A stretch of DNA of 64,000 nt from contig NZ_WIND01000004.1 in the NCBI RefSeq assembly GCF_009697225.1, positions 1 to 64,000 on the forward strand, read 5' to 3'. Shown here piece by piece: positions 7,571 through 19,382 of this stretch; the stretch's first letter is position 1, and the number at the start of each line of letters is the position of its first letter. This stretch comes from Halovulum marinum. Lineage in GTDB: Bacteria; Pseudomonadota; Alphaproteobacteria; Rhodobacterales; Rhodobacteraceae. Under the pieces are notes generated by a model that was not told the origin of the DNA, ran no database searches, and worked only from the letters and a program-made list of their open reading frames with translations. Made by a program: the position numbers and the translations under genes.

Positions 7571-10234
7571 TCAGTAGGCGTCGACGATCCTGACCCGCGC
7601 CAGCCCGAAGTCGGCGCCGGCGACCCGCCCGCCGCTGCAGATCCCGGTGTCCAGCGCCAGGTCGGCGGTGTCGACCAGGTGCGCCTGCTCGGAACGCAGC
7701 ACCCGGACCACCGGCTGCCGGGCGCAGGCGTCGGAATAGGCGTTCATCTCCAGCGCGAACTCGATGTCGCCCGGATCCGTGCGCAGCGTCTCGAAGATGG
7801 TGTAGACCTCGGCCCGCGCGCCCGGTCCCTTGAACGGCCCCAGCAGCGTGACATAGCCGCCGCCCGAGCGCCGCGCGGTGCGGTAGTCGCGGGCGTTGCC
7901 CTCCCAGATGTCGCCGTCGCTGCCGGGCCGCGCGCCGAACTCGCGCGCGTGCAGGTCGAAATCCAGCTCGTCGGTCCAGATCACCGCGATCCGCGTCATC
8001 CGCGACATGCCCTCGACCGTGGCCCGGTCGACCGCGCTGCCGCCGTCGGGGAAGGTCACGCGCACGATGGCGTTGGACTGCATCGCCGGCACGATGAAAT
8101 TGGCGACGCCGTCGGCATCGGTCTCGGCCGAGAACACCAGCCCGGCGTGCTCGACCAGGAAGGTCTGCTCGGGGCGGCAGGGCGAGGACAGCGAGGCCAC
8201 CAGTTCGGCCCCCACCTGCACCTGCATCGACAGGTCGATGTCGCACCGCGGCGCCGCGCCCAGCGCCGGCGTCGCGCGCGGCATCTCGAGCACCGGATCG
8301 GCGGCCGCCGGCGGCAGCGCCGCCACCTCGGTCTCCGCGGTCGCGGGCGCGGGCGCGGGCAATCCCGCGGCGGCCGGCCCGGTGCCCGCCTCGGGCAGTG
8401 CCGGCCCGGTACCGGCGCCGGACAGCGCGGCGACCTCGGGGCCCGGCGCGGCGGCGGGTGCCGTCGCGGTTTCCTCGCCGCCGAGCAGCAACTGCAGCGG
8501 CGTCAGCGCCTCCTCGGTGCGGCGCTTGTACGGCCGGCGGTCCTGCTGCGGGTCAAGCGACGCCATCTCCACCGGCTTGCCGGCGGTGTCGGGGCGGATG
8601 TCGGCCGTGCCGGCGGTCAGCGTGCCGGCGGCCTCCTCGATGCCGCCGGCGTCCAGATCCAGCGTGGCAACCTCGACCGGTCCCTTCGGTCGGGGCGCCG
8701 GGGCCGACTCGACCACCGCCGCCGCGGGGGCCGGCTCGCCCGGGCCGAACAGCGCCTTGGCCGCCGAGACGGTGGCGCCCAGCACAGTGTTGCTGCGCGC
8801 AAGGCTGGCGATCAGGCTGCGCTCCTCGGGCTGCGGCGCCGGGGCCTGCGCGGGCTGGGTGATCTGCGCGTCCGGCGCCAGCGCGACCTCGGCGGCGGCG
8901 GGCGCTGCGGGCGCCGCCGTGGGCGCCCGCGCGACGTCGGCCGCAGGCAGCGGGGTCTGCGGCGCGGGCACGGCGGCAAGCTGCTGCAACGCCGGCTGCG
9001 ACGGGGCGGTCGCGCCGCCGGCCGCGACGCGCGCCACATCGGCCTGCACCGCAGGCGCGGACTGCACGTCGGCGGACGCCGGCATGTCCAGCGCGGCGAC
9101 GCCGGTCGCGGCGGCGGGGCCGGTCGGCGAGGCCGGCACGGGCAGCGCGTCTTCGGTCGCGGGAACGTTCAGGGCGGCGATCTCGGTGGCGACCGCGGGC
9201 CCGGTCTGCGGCGCCGGCGTCGGCGCCGCGACCTGAGCGGCTGCCGGGGCGGCTGCCGGGGCAACGGCCGATGCGGTGACCGGCGGAATGATGCCAGGCT
9301 CGGCCGCACGCAGCGACCCGGCGGCGGCTGGCGCGGCGGCGGTTTCGGGCAGCGGCATCGTCGGCAGGGCCGGCACGCTGGCCATCACCTGCGGGGTCGC
9401 GGCGACCGGCGGCGCCGGGGGCCGGAAGGCGGGCGGCCGGAACGCCGGCGCGGTGCGCGGCGCGGCCGAGGCCACGGCCAGCCCCATCGGCGCCGGCGCG
9501 CGGCGCGGGTCGCGGTCGCCCGGCCCGGCGACGGCGATGCCGGCGGTTTCGGTGGCCGGCGCCGGGGCGGCCATCTCGGCCCCCGCGACCGAGACTGCGC
9601 CGCTGCGCGCCGAGGTCCGCGACACGGTGACGTTGGCGTCGTGGCCCGCATCCGCGGCCTGCGCCACCGCCGGCGCGGCCTCGCGCATGCGCCGCACCTC
9701 GGCGGTCGCCTCGGACGGGGTGATCACCTCGGCGGCGTCGGGCAGCGTCAGCCGCATCGGCTGCCGCAGCGCGACCCGGTCCTGGTCCGGCGCGGCGACC
9801 ACGGGGGCGCCCGGCCCCTGCGGCAGCGCGGTGTCGACGCTGGCCACCTGCAGCGACGAGAGCACCTTCAGCGTCACCGGCACCGCCTTGCACTTGCCGT
9901 CGTAGGGCAGGCAGTACGAGATCTCGATGGTCCCGGCGCAGTCGGCCGGGCTGGAATACTGCACCGCGCCGTCGACCACGCTGGCGACGCCGCATTCCGG
10001 CGCCCGCAGGATCTGCATCGCCGAGACATCGGCGCGGTCGGCGTTGGCGTCGTTCAGCAGCACGTCGAGCGTCTGCACGCGGCCGGCCCGCAGGGTGAAA
10101 CTGTCGGCACGGGGCTCGAAACTGCCGCCCCCGATCAGCGATTCGCCATCCTCGCCGCGCTGGATCACAGCGCCGACGCCGACGATGAGGAACATCGCCG
10201 TGATGATGGTCATGAACCGCTCGTCAACCTTCAC
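7571..10234 (-). CDS. large Ala/Pro-rich membrane-anchored protein with Ig-like and YfaP-like ends
   Basis: 887 residues, apparently an envelope protein. An N-terminal hydrophobic segment (residues about 8-22, IITAMFLIVGVGAVIQ) would act as a signal anchor. Residues about 40-125 resemble a bacterial Ig/cadherin-like domain (RVQTLDVLLNDANAD, ...GTIEISYCLPYDGKC). A low-complexity linker of several hundred residues rich in Ala and Pro follows. The C-terminal about 190 residues contain IAVIWTDELDFDLHAREFGA, similar to the YfaP/DUF2135-type W-D-x-D-L-H motif. The start is GTG 10234 with a GGAGG eight bases away. It is convergent with radC and lies downstream of secA on the same strand. The architecture is inferred by eye; no function can be given. 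Confidence 0.75.
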   Translation of the reverse strand: MKVDERFMTIITAMFLIVGVGAVIQRGEDGESLIGGGSFEPRADSFTLRAGRVQTLDVLLNDANADRADVSAMQILRAPECGVASVVDGAVQYSSPADCAGTIEISYCLPYDGKCKAVPVTLKVLSSLQVASVDTALPQGPGAPVVAAPDQDRVALRQPMRLTLPDAAEVITPSEATAEVRRMREAAPAVAQAADAGHDANVTVSRTSARSGAVSVAGAEMAAPAPATETAGIAVAGPGDRDPRRAPAPMGLAVASAAPRTAPAFRPPAFRPPAPPVAATPQVMASVPALPTMPLPETAAAPAAAGSLRAAEPGIIPPVTASAVAPAAAPAAAQVAAPTPAPQTGPAVATEIAALNVPATEDALPVPASPTGPAAATGVAALDMPASADVQSAPAVQADVARVAAGGATAPSQPALQQLAAVPAPQTPLPAADVARAPTAAPAAPAAAEVALAPDAQITQPAQAPAPQPEERSLIASLARSNTVLGATVSAAKALFGPGEPAPAAAVVESAPAPRPKGPVEVATLDLDAGGIEEAAGTLTAGTADIRPDTAGKPVEMASLDPQQDRRPYKRRTEEALTPLQLLLGGEETATAPAAAPGPEVAALSGAGTGPALPEAGTGPAAAGLPAPAPATAETEVAALPPAAADPVLEMPRATPALGAAPRCDIDLSMQVQVGAELVASLSSPCRPEQTFLVEHAGLVFSAETDADGVANFIVPAMQSNAIVRVTFPDGGSAVDRATVEGMSRMTRIAVIWTDELDFDLHAREFGARPGSDGDIWEGNARDYRTARRSGGGYVTLLGPFKGPGARAEVYTIFETLRTDPGDIEFALEMNAYSDACARQPVVRVLRSEQAHLVDTADLALDTGICSGGRVAGADFGLARVRIVDAY

Positions 10235-10500
10235 GCCTCACCCCTCCGACAGCAGGTGGACCCGTTTCCACCAACTATTCGCGAAACCCGGCCCGCTTGC
10301 ACCCTTTTCCTTCGGACTACCGCCCGATCGGCCGCAATTGCGGCCTTGCAGCCGCACCCGACCCCCTAGGGCTAGAGTCCGACTCCGGCGACAATATGAT
10401 TACTGCCGCCTGAATGTGGCGTATCGGACACAAACTACGAAATACCCGGGAACTGTCAGCAGGATACGCGAAGCAGGCGCGCCACGCAATCCGGCCGGCG

Positions 10501-13293
<2,793 letters not shown>

Positions 13294-13580
13294 CTGAACT
13301 CCGTTCATTTCTGTCGGCCGCGCGCCGGCGCCGAGCGTGATTTGCGCTTCGCCGCGCGGTTCGTTCCACCGACTGCGACCGGCCTTGCCCGTGCGGATGC
13401 GAGTGTCTAGGTAGGGCGGAAGGCGCGCGCGTCGCTCGATCGAGGTCGCAAGCCATGTAAGCGGCGTGCGCTGGGCTGTCAACGTTACCCTCCGGCAGCC
13501 GCCGGCAGGGCATCTTCGGTCCGGCCGGCATCGACGCAACACCGGTGCGCGGCGCAGCGCACAACAGGAGAGAGCCTTTC

Positions 13581-14510
13581 ATGAAACACCGCATTCCGTT
13601 CACCGCCGTGCTGGCGGGTTCTCTGGCGCTGGCCGCGCCGGGTTTCGCCCAGGACCAGCAGGCCGAGGGCCAGGACGCCGGCACCAGCGAAACCGTGGCC
13701 GAAACCGCGGCCGAAACCGCGACCCAGGACACCGCGGCCGAGGTCGGCGCGGACACCGTGGTCGCCCGTGTCGGCGACATCGAGATCACGATGGGCCATG
13801 TCATCGCCGTGCGCCGCCAGCTGCCCGAGCAGTATCAGCAGCTGCCCGACGAGACCCTGTTCAACGGCATCGTCGACCAGCTGGTCGACCAGTACCTGTT
13901 GTCCGAGGAGCTGACCGAGGTTCCGGTCGAGCTGGAATACCGGCTGGAGAACGAGCGCCGGGCGATCCTCGCCCAGGAGGTGATCGAGCAGGCGCTGGCC
14001 GGCGAGGTCACCGACGAGGCGCTGCAGGCGCTCTATGACGAGACCTACGGCGACGTCGCGCCGTCGACCGAGTACAACGCCAGCCACATCCTGGTCGAGA
14101 CCGAGGAAGAGGCGCAGGCGATCGTCACCGAACTGGAGGGCGGCGCCGATTTCGCCGCGCTGGCGGCCGAGAAGTCCACCGGCCCGTCCGGTCCGAGCGG
14201 CGGCGAGCTGGGCTGGTTCGGCCCCGGCGCGATGGTGCCCGAGTTCGAGCAGGCGGTGGTCGGGCTGGAGCCGGGCACGGTCTCGGACCCGGTGCAGACC
14301 CAGTTCGGCTGGCATGTGGTGCGCCTGAACGAGACCCGCGAGGTGCCGCCGCCGTCGCTGGAAGAGACCCGCGCCGAGCTGGCCGACCAGGTCCGGCAGC
14401 AGGCGATCCAGGAGCGGATCGAGGGGCTGCGCGCCGACGCCGAGGTCGAGAGGTTGACCGGCGACGTGCCCGCGGACGCGTTCCGCGACGATTCGCTGCT
14501 GCCGGAGTGA
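13581..14510 (+). CDS. exported parvulin-type peptidyl-prolyl isomerase
   Basis: 309 residues with a signal peptide ending after AAPGFA|QDQ. An acidic Ala/Glu/Thr-rich linker follows. The parvulin domain starts near NASHILVETEEEAQAIV and continues with GPSGGELGWFGPGAMVPEFEQAV and FGWHVVRL, all signatures of PpiC/SurA rotamases. The role is folding of periplasmic or outer-membrane proteins. The ATG has AGGAG upstream. It precedes argJ by six bases, and diverges from secA, a fitting pair for the export pathway. Confidence 0.93.
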   Translation: MKHRIPFTAVLAGSLALAAPGFAQDQQAEGQDAGTSETVAETAAETATQDTAAEVGADTVVARVGDIEITMGHVIAVRRQLPEQYQQLPDETLFNGIVDQLVDQYLLSEELTEVPVELEYRLENERRAILAQEVIEQALAGEVTDEALQALYDETYGDVAPSTEYNASHILVETEEEAQAIVTELEGGADFAALAAEKSTGPSGPSGGELGWFGPGAMVPEFEQAVVGLEPGTVSDPVQTQFGWHVVRLNETREVPPPSLEETRAELADQVRQQAIQERIEGLRADAEVERLTGDVPADAFRDDSLLPE

Positions 14511-14516
14511 GCTGAC

Positions 14517-15770
14517 ATGGCCGGTCCGCTTTCCCGGTCGCCGCTCGCCCCGGCGGGCGGCTTTCCCGCCCTGCCCCGGATCGCCGGCGTGCGCTTCGCC
14601 GCCGCCGAGGCCGGGGTGCGCTACAGGAACCGCAAGGACGTGATGCTGGCCGAGATCGCCGCCGGCAGCGCGGTGGCGGGCGTTTTCACCCGCTCGGCCA
14701 CCCGCTCGGCCCCGGTGCTGTGGTGCGAGGAGAAGATCGCCGCGCCCCACGATCCGGCACAGGGGTTCGCGATCCTGGTGAACTCGGGCAATTCCAACGC
14801 CTTCACCGGAAAGAACGGCCACGAGGCGGTGGAGCGGACCGCGCGCGGCGCGGCAGACGCGCTGGGCGTGCCGCTGGAGCATGTGTTCGTCGCCTCGACC
14901 GGGGTGATCGGCGAGCCGCTGCCCGCCGAGCGCATCACCGCCAGGCTGGCGGAACTGGCCGCGAGCCTGGACGAGGGCCAGGCCGAGGCCGCCGCACAGG
15001 CGATCATGACCACCGACACCTTTCCCAAGGGCGCGGCCGCGACGGCCGCGGTCGGCGGGAAAACCGTGACCATCTCCGGCTTCGCCAAGGGCTCGGGGAT
15101 GATCGAGCCGAACATGGGCACGATGCTGGCCTATGTCTTCACCGACGCCGCCGTGGCGCAGCCGGTGCTGCAGCAGATGCTGCGCGAGCTGTGCGACGTG
15201 ACCTTCAACGCGATCACCGTGGACAGCGACACCTCGACCTCGGACACGCTGATGGTGGCGGCGACCGGCAAGGCCGGGAACCCGGTGATCGACAGCCTGG
15301 ACGGGACCGACGCGCAGGCGTTCCGGCAGGCACTGCACGGCGTGCTGCTGGACCTGGCGCAGCAGATCGTGCGGGACGGCGAGGGCGCCACCAAGTTCGT
15401 TTCGATCACCGTCGAGGGCGCGGCGAGCGACGCCTCGGCGCGGATCGTCGGCAAGGCGATCGGGAACTCGCCGCTGGTCAAGACGGCGCTGGCGGGCGAG
15501 GACCCGAACTGGGGCCGCATCGTCGCCGCCATCGGCAAGGCCGGCGAGCCGGCCGACCGCGACCGGATCGGGATCCGCTTCGGCGACATCCTGGTGGCCG
15601 AGAACGGCTGGGTCGCGCAAAGCTACAAGGAAGCCGACGGCGCCGCCTACATGAAGCGCCCCGAGATCGCGATCACCGTGCAGATGGGCGTCGGCGAGGG
15701 CCGCGCCACGGTCTGGACCTGCGATCTGACCCACCAGTACATCTCGATCAACGCGGATTACCGGTCGTGA
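14517..15770 (+). CDS. argJ: bifunctional ornithine/glutamate N-acetyltransferase ArgJ
   Basis: 417 residues. ArgJ transfers acetyl from N-acetylornithine to glutamate (cyclic arginine pathway) and can use acetyl-CoA. The self-cleavage site is visible as NMGTMLAY, where the Thr becomes the catalytic N-terminal nucleophile. GEDPNWGRI and NSGNSNAFTG are other family signatures. The start lies six bases after the parvulin stop, and the stop overlaps the mutT GTG start (GTGA), making an argJ-mutT coupled pair. Confidence 0.97.
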   Translation: MAGPLSRSPLAPAGGFPALPRIAGVRFAAAEAGVRYRNRKDVMLAEIAAGSAVAGVFTRSATRSAPVLWCEEKIAAPHDPAQGFAILVNSGNSNAFTGKNGHEAVERTARGAADALGVPLEHVFVASTGVIGEPLPAERITARLAELAASLDEGQAEAAAQAIMTTDTFPKGAAATAAVGGKTVTISGFAKGSGMIEPNMGTMLAYVFTDAAVAQPVLQQMLRELCDVTFNAITVDSDTSTSDTLMVAATGKAGNPVIDSLDGTDAQAFRQALHGVLLDLAQQIVRDGEGATKFVSITVEGAASDASARIVGKAIGNSPLVKTALAGEDPNWGRIVAAIGKAGEPADRDRIGIRFGDILVAENGWVAQSYKEADGAAYMKRPEIAITVQMGVGEGRATVWTCDLTHQYISINADYRS

Positions 15771-16165
15771 AGACGGTCCTGGTCTCGGCCGTCGCGCTCA
15801 TCGACCGCGACGGCCGGGTGCTGCTGACGCAACGCCCCGAGGGCAAGTCGATGGCCGGCCTGTGGGAGTTTCCCGGCGGCAAGGTCGAGCCGGGCGAGAC
15901 GCCCGAGGCCGCGCTGATCCGCGAGCTGCACGAGGAACTGGGCATCGACACCTGGGAAAGCTGCCTGGCGCCGCTGAGCTTCGCCTCGCACAGCTATGAC
16001 GACTTCCACCTGCTGATGCCGCTGTTCGCCTGCCGCAAGTGGCAGGGCGAGGCGCACGGCCGCGAGGGGCAGGCGCTGGCCTGGGCGCGGCCGCAGCGGC
16101 TGCGCGACTATCCGATGCCGCCGGCCGATCTGCCACTGATCCCGGTGCTGCGCGACTGGCTGTGA
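15767..16165 (+). CDS. mutT: 8-oxo-dGTP diphosphatase (MutT, Nudix)
   Basis: 132 residues with a complete Nudix box, GGKVEPGETPEAALIRELHE followed by ELGI (Gx5Ex7REUxEExGU). It hydrolyses oxidised purine nucleotides to avoid mutation. The start is GTG 15767, overlapping the argJ stop by four bases; no ATG is available at the N-terminus. The last codons overlap a small palindrome at 16161-16172. Confidence 0.93.
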   Translation: MKTVLVSAVALIDRDGRVLLTQRPEGKSMAGLWEFPGGKVEPGETPEAALIRELHEELGIDTWESCLAPLSFASHSYDDFHLLMPLFACRKWQGEAHGREGQALAWARPQRLRDYPMPPADLPLIPVLRDWL

Positions 16166-16172
16166 TGTCACA
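16161..16172. promoter_or_regulatory. 12-base palindrome at the end of mutT
   Basis: TGTGATGTCACA, perfectly symmetrical (TGTGA-TG-TCACA), overlapping the mutT stop. The half-sites look like CRP/FNR half-sites but the spacer is two bases instead of six. It is the first of four palindromes in 86 bases. Confidence 0.4.
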
Positions 16173-16185
16173 AAAGGGCACGGCT

Positions 16186-16201
16186 TGTCGCATTTGCGAC
16201 A
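16186..16201. promoter_or_regulatory. 16-base perfect palindrome TGTCGCA-TT-TGCGACA
   Basis: Arms at 16186-16192 and 16195-16201 with a two-base centre. It is operator-like and lies 81 bases upstream of the 54-residue ORF. I do not recognise the cognate regulator. Confidence 0.5.
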
Positions 16202-16219
16202 CCCGCCCTTGTATTCCGA

Positions 16220-16246
16220 GTGAAAAACTTCACACTTTTCGAAAAG
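16220..16246. promoter_or_regulatory. two adjacent palindromes GTGAA-N4-TTCAC and CTTTTCGAAAAG
   Basis: 16220-16233 is an inverted repeat with five-base arms and a four-base centre. 16235-16246 is a perfect 12-base palindrome. Both sit 35-60 bases before the start of the small ORF at 16282, where a regulator or the promoter would be expected. Confidence 0.45.
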
Positions 16247-16281
16247 GCCCAGTCAAGCGGCCGACAGGAAAGGGGACGTCA

Positions 16282-16446
16282 ATGCTGCAGACGATCGTGA
16301 CGGCCAGTCACATATTCGTTCAGGGCGAACTCGTGAAGAAGCTGGCGGATGGTCGGGTGATGGTGCGCGTCGGCACGATGAAATACATCGGCAAGCCGGT
16401 GCAGGCGCTTCGAAGGCGCGCCCGGCCGACCATCGTATCGGCCTGA
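16282..16446 (+). CDS. conserved-looking 54-residue protein, unknown function
   Basis: 54 residues, basic at the C-terminus (ALRRRARP), with a compact segment VQGELVKKLADGRVMVRVG that looks like a small beta-barrel strand pair. No family is recognised. ATG 16282 follows GGAAAGGGG eight to ten bases upstream, a good ribosome site; an upstream in-frame start near 16165 has none. The dense set of palindromes upstream suggests specific regulation. It ends 19 bases before the convergent hemH stop. Coding status is supported by the ribosome site and context only. Confidence 0.6.
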   Translation: MLQTIVTASHIFVQGELVKKLADGRVMVRVGTMKYIGKPVQALRRRARPTIVSA

Positions 16447-16465
16447 ACGGCCCGCGCCGGCGGCG

Positions 16466-17566
16466 TCAGCCTTCGACCCAGCCGGACAGCTCGCGCCCGA
16501 TGATCGCCATCATCATGGCGATATGCGCCGCATCGTCGTTGAGGCAGGGGATGTAGGTGAAGCTCTCGCCGCCCGCCGCCTCGAAACTCTCCCTGATCTC
16601 CTCGTTGATCTCTTCTAGCGTCTCGACGCAGTCCGACGAGAATGCCGGCGCCATGATCGCGATGTTCCTGATGCCGTCCTCGCGCGCCAGCCGGGCGACC
16701 TCGTCGACGGTATAGGGCTTCAGCCATTCCTCGGGGCCGAAGCGCGACTGGAAGGTGACGCGCAGCGCGTCCCCGTCCCAGCCCAGCCGCTCGCGCAGCA
16801 GGCGCGAGGTCTTCTGGCACTGGCAATGGTACGGGTCGCCCTCCAGCAGATAGCGCTCGGGCACACCGTGGTACGAGGTCACCAGCAGGTCGGGACGGCG
16901 GTCGAGCCCGGCATAGGCGCGCTCGACCGACTGCGCCAGCGCCTCGATGTAGAGCGGGTCGTCGTAATAGGCGGGCACCGTGCGGATCGACGGCTGCCAG
17001 TTCATCTTCATCAGCGTACGGAACACCTGGTCGCAGGCCGTCGCCGTGGTCGCCGCCGCGTATTGCGGATACAGCGGGAAGAACAGGATCCGCTCGCAGC
17101 CCTCGGCGCGCAGCCGGCGGATCGCCGCGTCGGTCGAGGGGTTGCCGTAGCGCATGCCGAAGTCGACCAGCACGTCCTCGCCCCAGCGCGCCGCGACCTG
17201 CGCGGCCACCGCCTGCGCCTGCTTCCGGGTCCAGGTCAGCAGCGGCCCTTCGTCCAGCTCGTCGTTCCAGATGCCGCGATAGGCCGCCCCCGAGGTGAAC
17301 GGCCGCTTGCTGAGGATCACCAGCTGCAGCAGCGGCTGCCATTTCCACGGCGCGTAGTCGATCACCCGGCGGTCCGACAGGAACTCGTTCAGATAGCGCC
17401 GCATCGAGCGGTAGTCGGTGCCGTCGGGCGTGCCGAGGTTGGCCAGGATCACGCCGATGCGCGCCCGGGGCACCGGCGGGTGGTCGGGCTGCGCATGGGT
17501 CAGGCGGCCTTCGCCGGGCTGCACGCGCGGGTGTGTGGGCGAGTGTGTGGTCTGGCCGCCATCCAT
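16466..17566 (-). CDS. hemH: ferrochelatase
   Basis: 366 residues. Inserts ferrous iron into protoporphyrin IX in the last step of haem synthesis. Signatures: ILANLGTPD near the N-terminus, the catalytic His in TSYHGVPERY, and the Glu in SSDCVETLEEI. An N-terminal about 35-residue His/Pro-rich extension precedes the core. ATG 17566 has GGGAG eight bases upstream; an alternative start after the extension would also yield a complete enzyme. It lies downstream of a methyltransferase gene on the same strand. Confidence 0.96.
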   Translation of the reverse strand: MDGGQTTHSPTHPRVQPGEGRLTHAQPDHPPVPRARIGVILANLGTPDGTDYRSMRRYLNEFLSDRRVIDYAPWKWQPLLQLVILSKRPFTSGAAYRGIWNDELDEGPLLTWTRKQAQAVAAQVAARWGEDVLVDFGMRYGNPSTDAAIRRLRAEGCERILFFPLYPQYAAATTATACDQVFRTLMKMNWQPSIRTVPAYYDDPLYIEALAQSVERAYAGLDRRPDLLVTSYHGVPERYLLEGDPYHCQCQKTSRLLRERLGWDGDALRVTFQSRFGPEEWLKPYTVDEVARLAREDGIRNIAIMAPAFSSDCVETLEEINEEIRESFEAAGGESFTYIPCLNDDAAHIAMMMAIIGRELSGWVEG

Positions 17567-17643
17567 CGGTGTCGCTCCCTCTGTGCCTGGGCCCGATTCT
17601 CTGCCTGGGTCGGTCGCGAAGCCTAGCCTACCCGGTCCGGGCT

Positions 17644-18528
17644 TCAATTGCCGTCGTTGTCGCGGTCCCCGGTGCCGGCCACGGTCTCGCCGGCGGGGAT
17701 CTCGGCGGTGCCCAGCGCGTCGGCCAGCCGGGCGCGGGCTGAGCCCGGACGCAGCGGCTGCGGCTGACCCGGCGCCGGTTTCCAGCCGGTCAGCAGCACG
17801 ATCTCGGCGGTGGCCAGGATCCGGCCGGGGTCGTCCGGCGCGGGGAAGTTGCGGGCGTAAAGCGCCGCCGCCCGCGCGAACAGCGCCCGCGGCGGCGGGC
17901 GGCGGTCGCGGGCGGCCAGCGCGTTGCTCTCGCCCATCGCGCGCAGATCGCGCATCAGCGCCAGCGCGTCGGGATAGGTCACCGGCAGCACCAGCGCATC
18001 GGCCACCGGCAGCGCGAAGCCGGCCCGCTGCAGCAGCCCGCCAAGGTCGCGGATCTCGCCCATCGGGGCGATGCGCGGGCTGAGCCCGCCGCGCAGCGCC
18101 AGCTCGGCCTCGGACAGGCTGGCGCGCAGTTCCTGCAGCGAACGGCTGCCGAACTGCGCCGCGATCATCAGCCCGTCGGGGGCCAGCGCGTGGCGCATCT
18201 GCACCAGCTGGCCCACCGGATCGTCCGCCCAGTGCAGCGCCAGCGCGTGGATCAGCAGGTCGTGCGCCTCCGGCACCAGGTCCAGCACCTCGGCGTCCTC
18301 GGCCAGCGCCGCGCCGCCGATCACCCCGTCCGCCACCAGCAGCTCGCGCCACAGCGCCGCCATCGGCCCGACGATCGCCGGCCGCGTAAAGCGCCTGTTA
18401 ACCTCGGCCAGCCTATCCGAGACCTCGGCGGCGGCGGCGCGGTGCAGGAAATCCGCCGGATCGCGGGCGGCGCGGGCGCGGCGCAGGGCCAGCGCGGCGC
18501 GGTCCGTCAGTCTGGGCGGCGTGGTCAC
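17644..18528 (-). CDS. SAM-dependent methyltransferase (BioC/NDUFAF5-like)
   Basis: 294 residues of the class I methyltransferase fold resembling NDUFAF5/BioC-type proteins: N-terminal RAALALRRARA, then EAHDLLIHALALHWADDPVGQLVQ and LAPDGLMIAAQFG. The usual GxGxG SAM loop is not clear, which is also the case for the NDUFAF5-like alphaproteobacterial group. The start is GTG 18528 with GGAG six bases upstream. It is divergent from comF. The methylated substrate is unknown; a respiratory complex I link is only by homology. Confidence 0.75.
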   Translation of the reverse strand: MTTPPRLTDRAALALRRARAARDPADFLHRAAAAEVSDRLAEVNRRFTRPAIVGPMAALWRELLVADGVIGGAALAEDAEVLDLVPEAHDLLIHALALHWADDPVGQLVQMRHALAPDGLMIAAQFGSRSLQELRASLSEAELALRGGLSPRIAPMGEIRDLGGLLQRAGFALPVADALVLPVTYPDALALMRDLRAMGESNALAARDRRPPPRALFARAAALYARNFPAPDDPGRILATAEIVLLTGWKPAPGQPQPLRPGSARARLADALGTAEIPAGETVAGTGDRDNDGN

Positions 18529-18611
18529 GGGCGTCTCCGTCCTTCGCGGCCGTCGCTCGGCGGCCGTGCCGCTGACTTAGGCGCGCGGGCGCGGGAAGGA
18601 AAGGCCGGGCG

Positions 18612-19352
18612 ATGGGGCTGCTGCCGGGATCGCTGCTGAACATGCTCTACCCGCCGGAATGCGCCCGCTGCCGGGAACAGACCGATTCCGTCTACGGCCT
18701 GTGCCCCGCCTGCTGGCGCGAGACCGCGTTCATCACCGGCGGCGCCTGCGGCTGCTGCGGCATGCCGGTGCCCACCGCGCGGCCCGGCGACGCGGTGCGC
18801 TGCGAGGGCTGCACCGCGCACCCGCCGGCCTGGGACGCGGGCCGCGCGGCGGTGCTGTACCAGGGCGCGGCGCGCGAGGTGATCCTGAAGTTCAAGCATG
18901 CCGACCGGCTGGACCTGGCGCCGGTGCTGGCGCGCTGGATGGCGCGCGCCGGCGCGCCGCTGCTGGCGCGGGCGGACATCGTCGCGCCGGTGCCGCTGCA
19001 CTGGACCCGGCTGCTGCGCCGGCGCGCGAACCAGGCCGCCGAACTGGCCCGGCGGCGCGAGCTGGCGCCGGCGGGCCGGGTGCTGCCGGACCTGCTGCGC
19101 CGGCACCGCGCCACCGCGCAGCTGAAGGGCGCCACCCGCGACGAGCGCCACGCGATCCTGCGCGGCGCGATCAGCGTCACGCCGCGCCGCGCCGGGCTGC
19201 TGCCGGGCGCGCGGGTGCTGCTGGTCGACGACGTGATGACCACCGGCGCCACGCTGTCCGCCTGCGCCGAGGCCTGCCGCAGCGCCGGCGCCGCAGCCGT
19301 CGACGTGCTGGTCGTGGCCCGCGTTGCAAGAGAGGATTTCGTGCCTACCTGA
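18612..19352 (+). CDS. comF: ComF family phosphoribosyltransferase-like protein
   Basis: 246 residues. An N-terminal double zinc-ribbon (CARCREQTDSVYGLCPACW, then CGCCG...CEGC) is followed by a phosphoribosyltransferase-type domain with the PRPP loop VLLVDDVMTTGAT. ComF proteins are needed for DNA uptake in competent bacteria. It starts a plus-strand group followed by grxC after 30 bases. No CtrA-like site was found in the 83-base gap to the divergent methyltransferase. Confidence 0.92.
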   Translation: MGLLPGSLLNMLYPPECARCREQTDSVYGLCPACWRETAFITGGACGCCGMPVPTARPGDAVRCEGCTAHPPAWDAGRAAVLYQGAAREVILKFKHADRLDLAPVLARWMARAGAPLLARADIVAPVPLHWTRLLRRRANQAAELARRRELAPAGRVLPDLLRRHRATAQLKGATRDERHAILRGAISVTPRRAGLLPGARVLLVDDVMTTGATLSACAEACRSAGAAAVDVLVVARVAREDFVPT

Positions 19353-19382
19353 TAGCACCGAAAACACGACGGAGGCTGGGCA

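Noticed and set aside
7679-10369. 896-codon plus-strand open frame opposite the large envelope gene
   Set aside because: It mirrors the Ala/Pro-rich linker on the other strand and has no ribosome site or motif. The minus-strand gene has a good start, signal anchor and domains.
16161-16172. CRP/FNR binding site at TGTGATGTCACA
   Set aside because: The half-sites look right but the spacer is two bases where the family needs about six, so I list it only as a palindrome.
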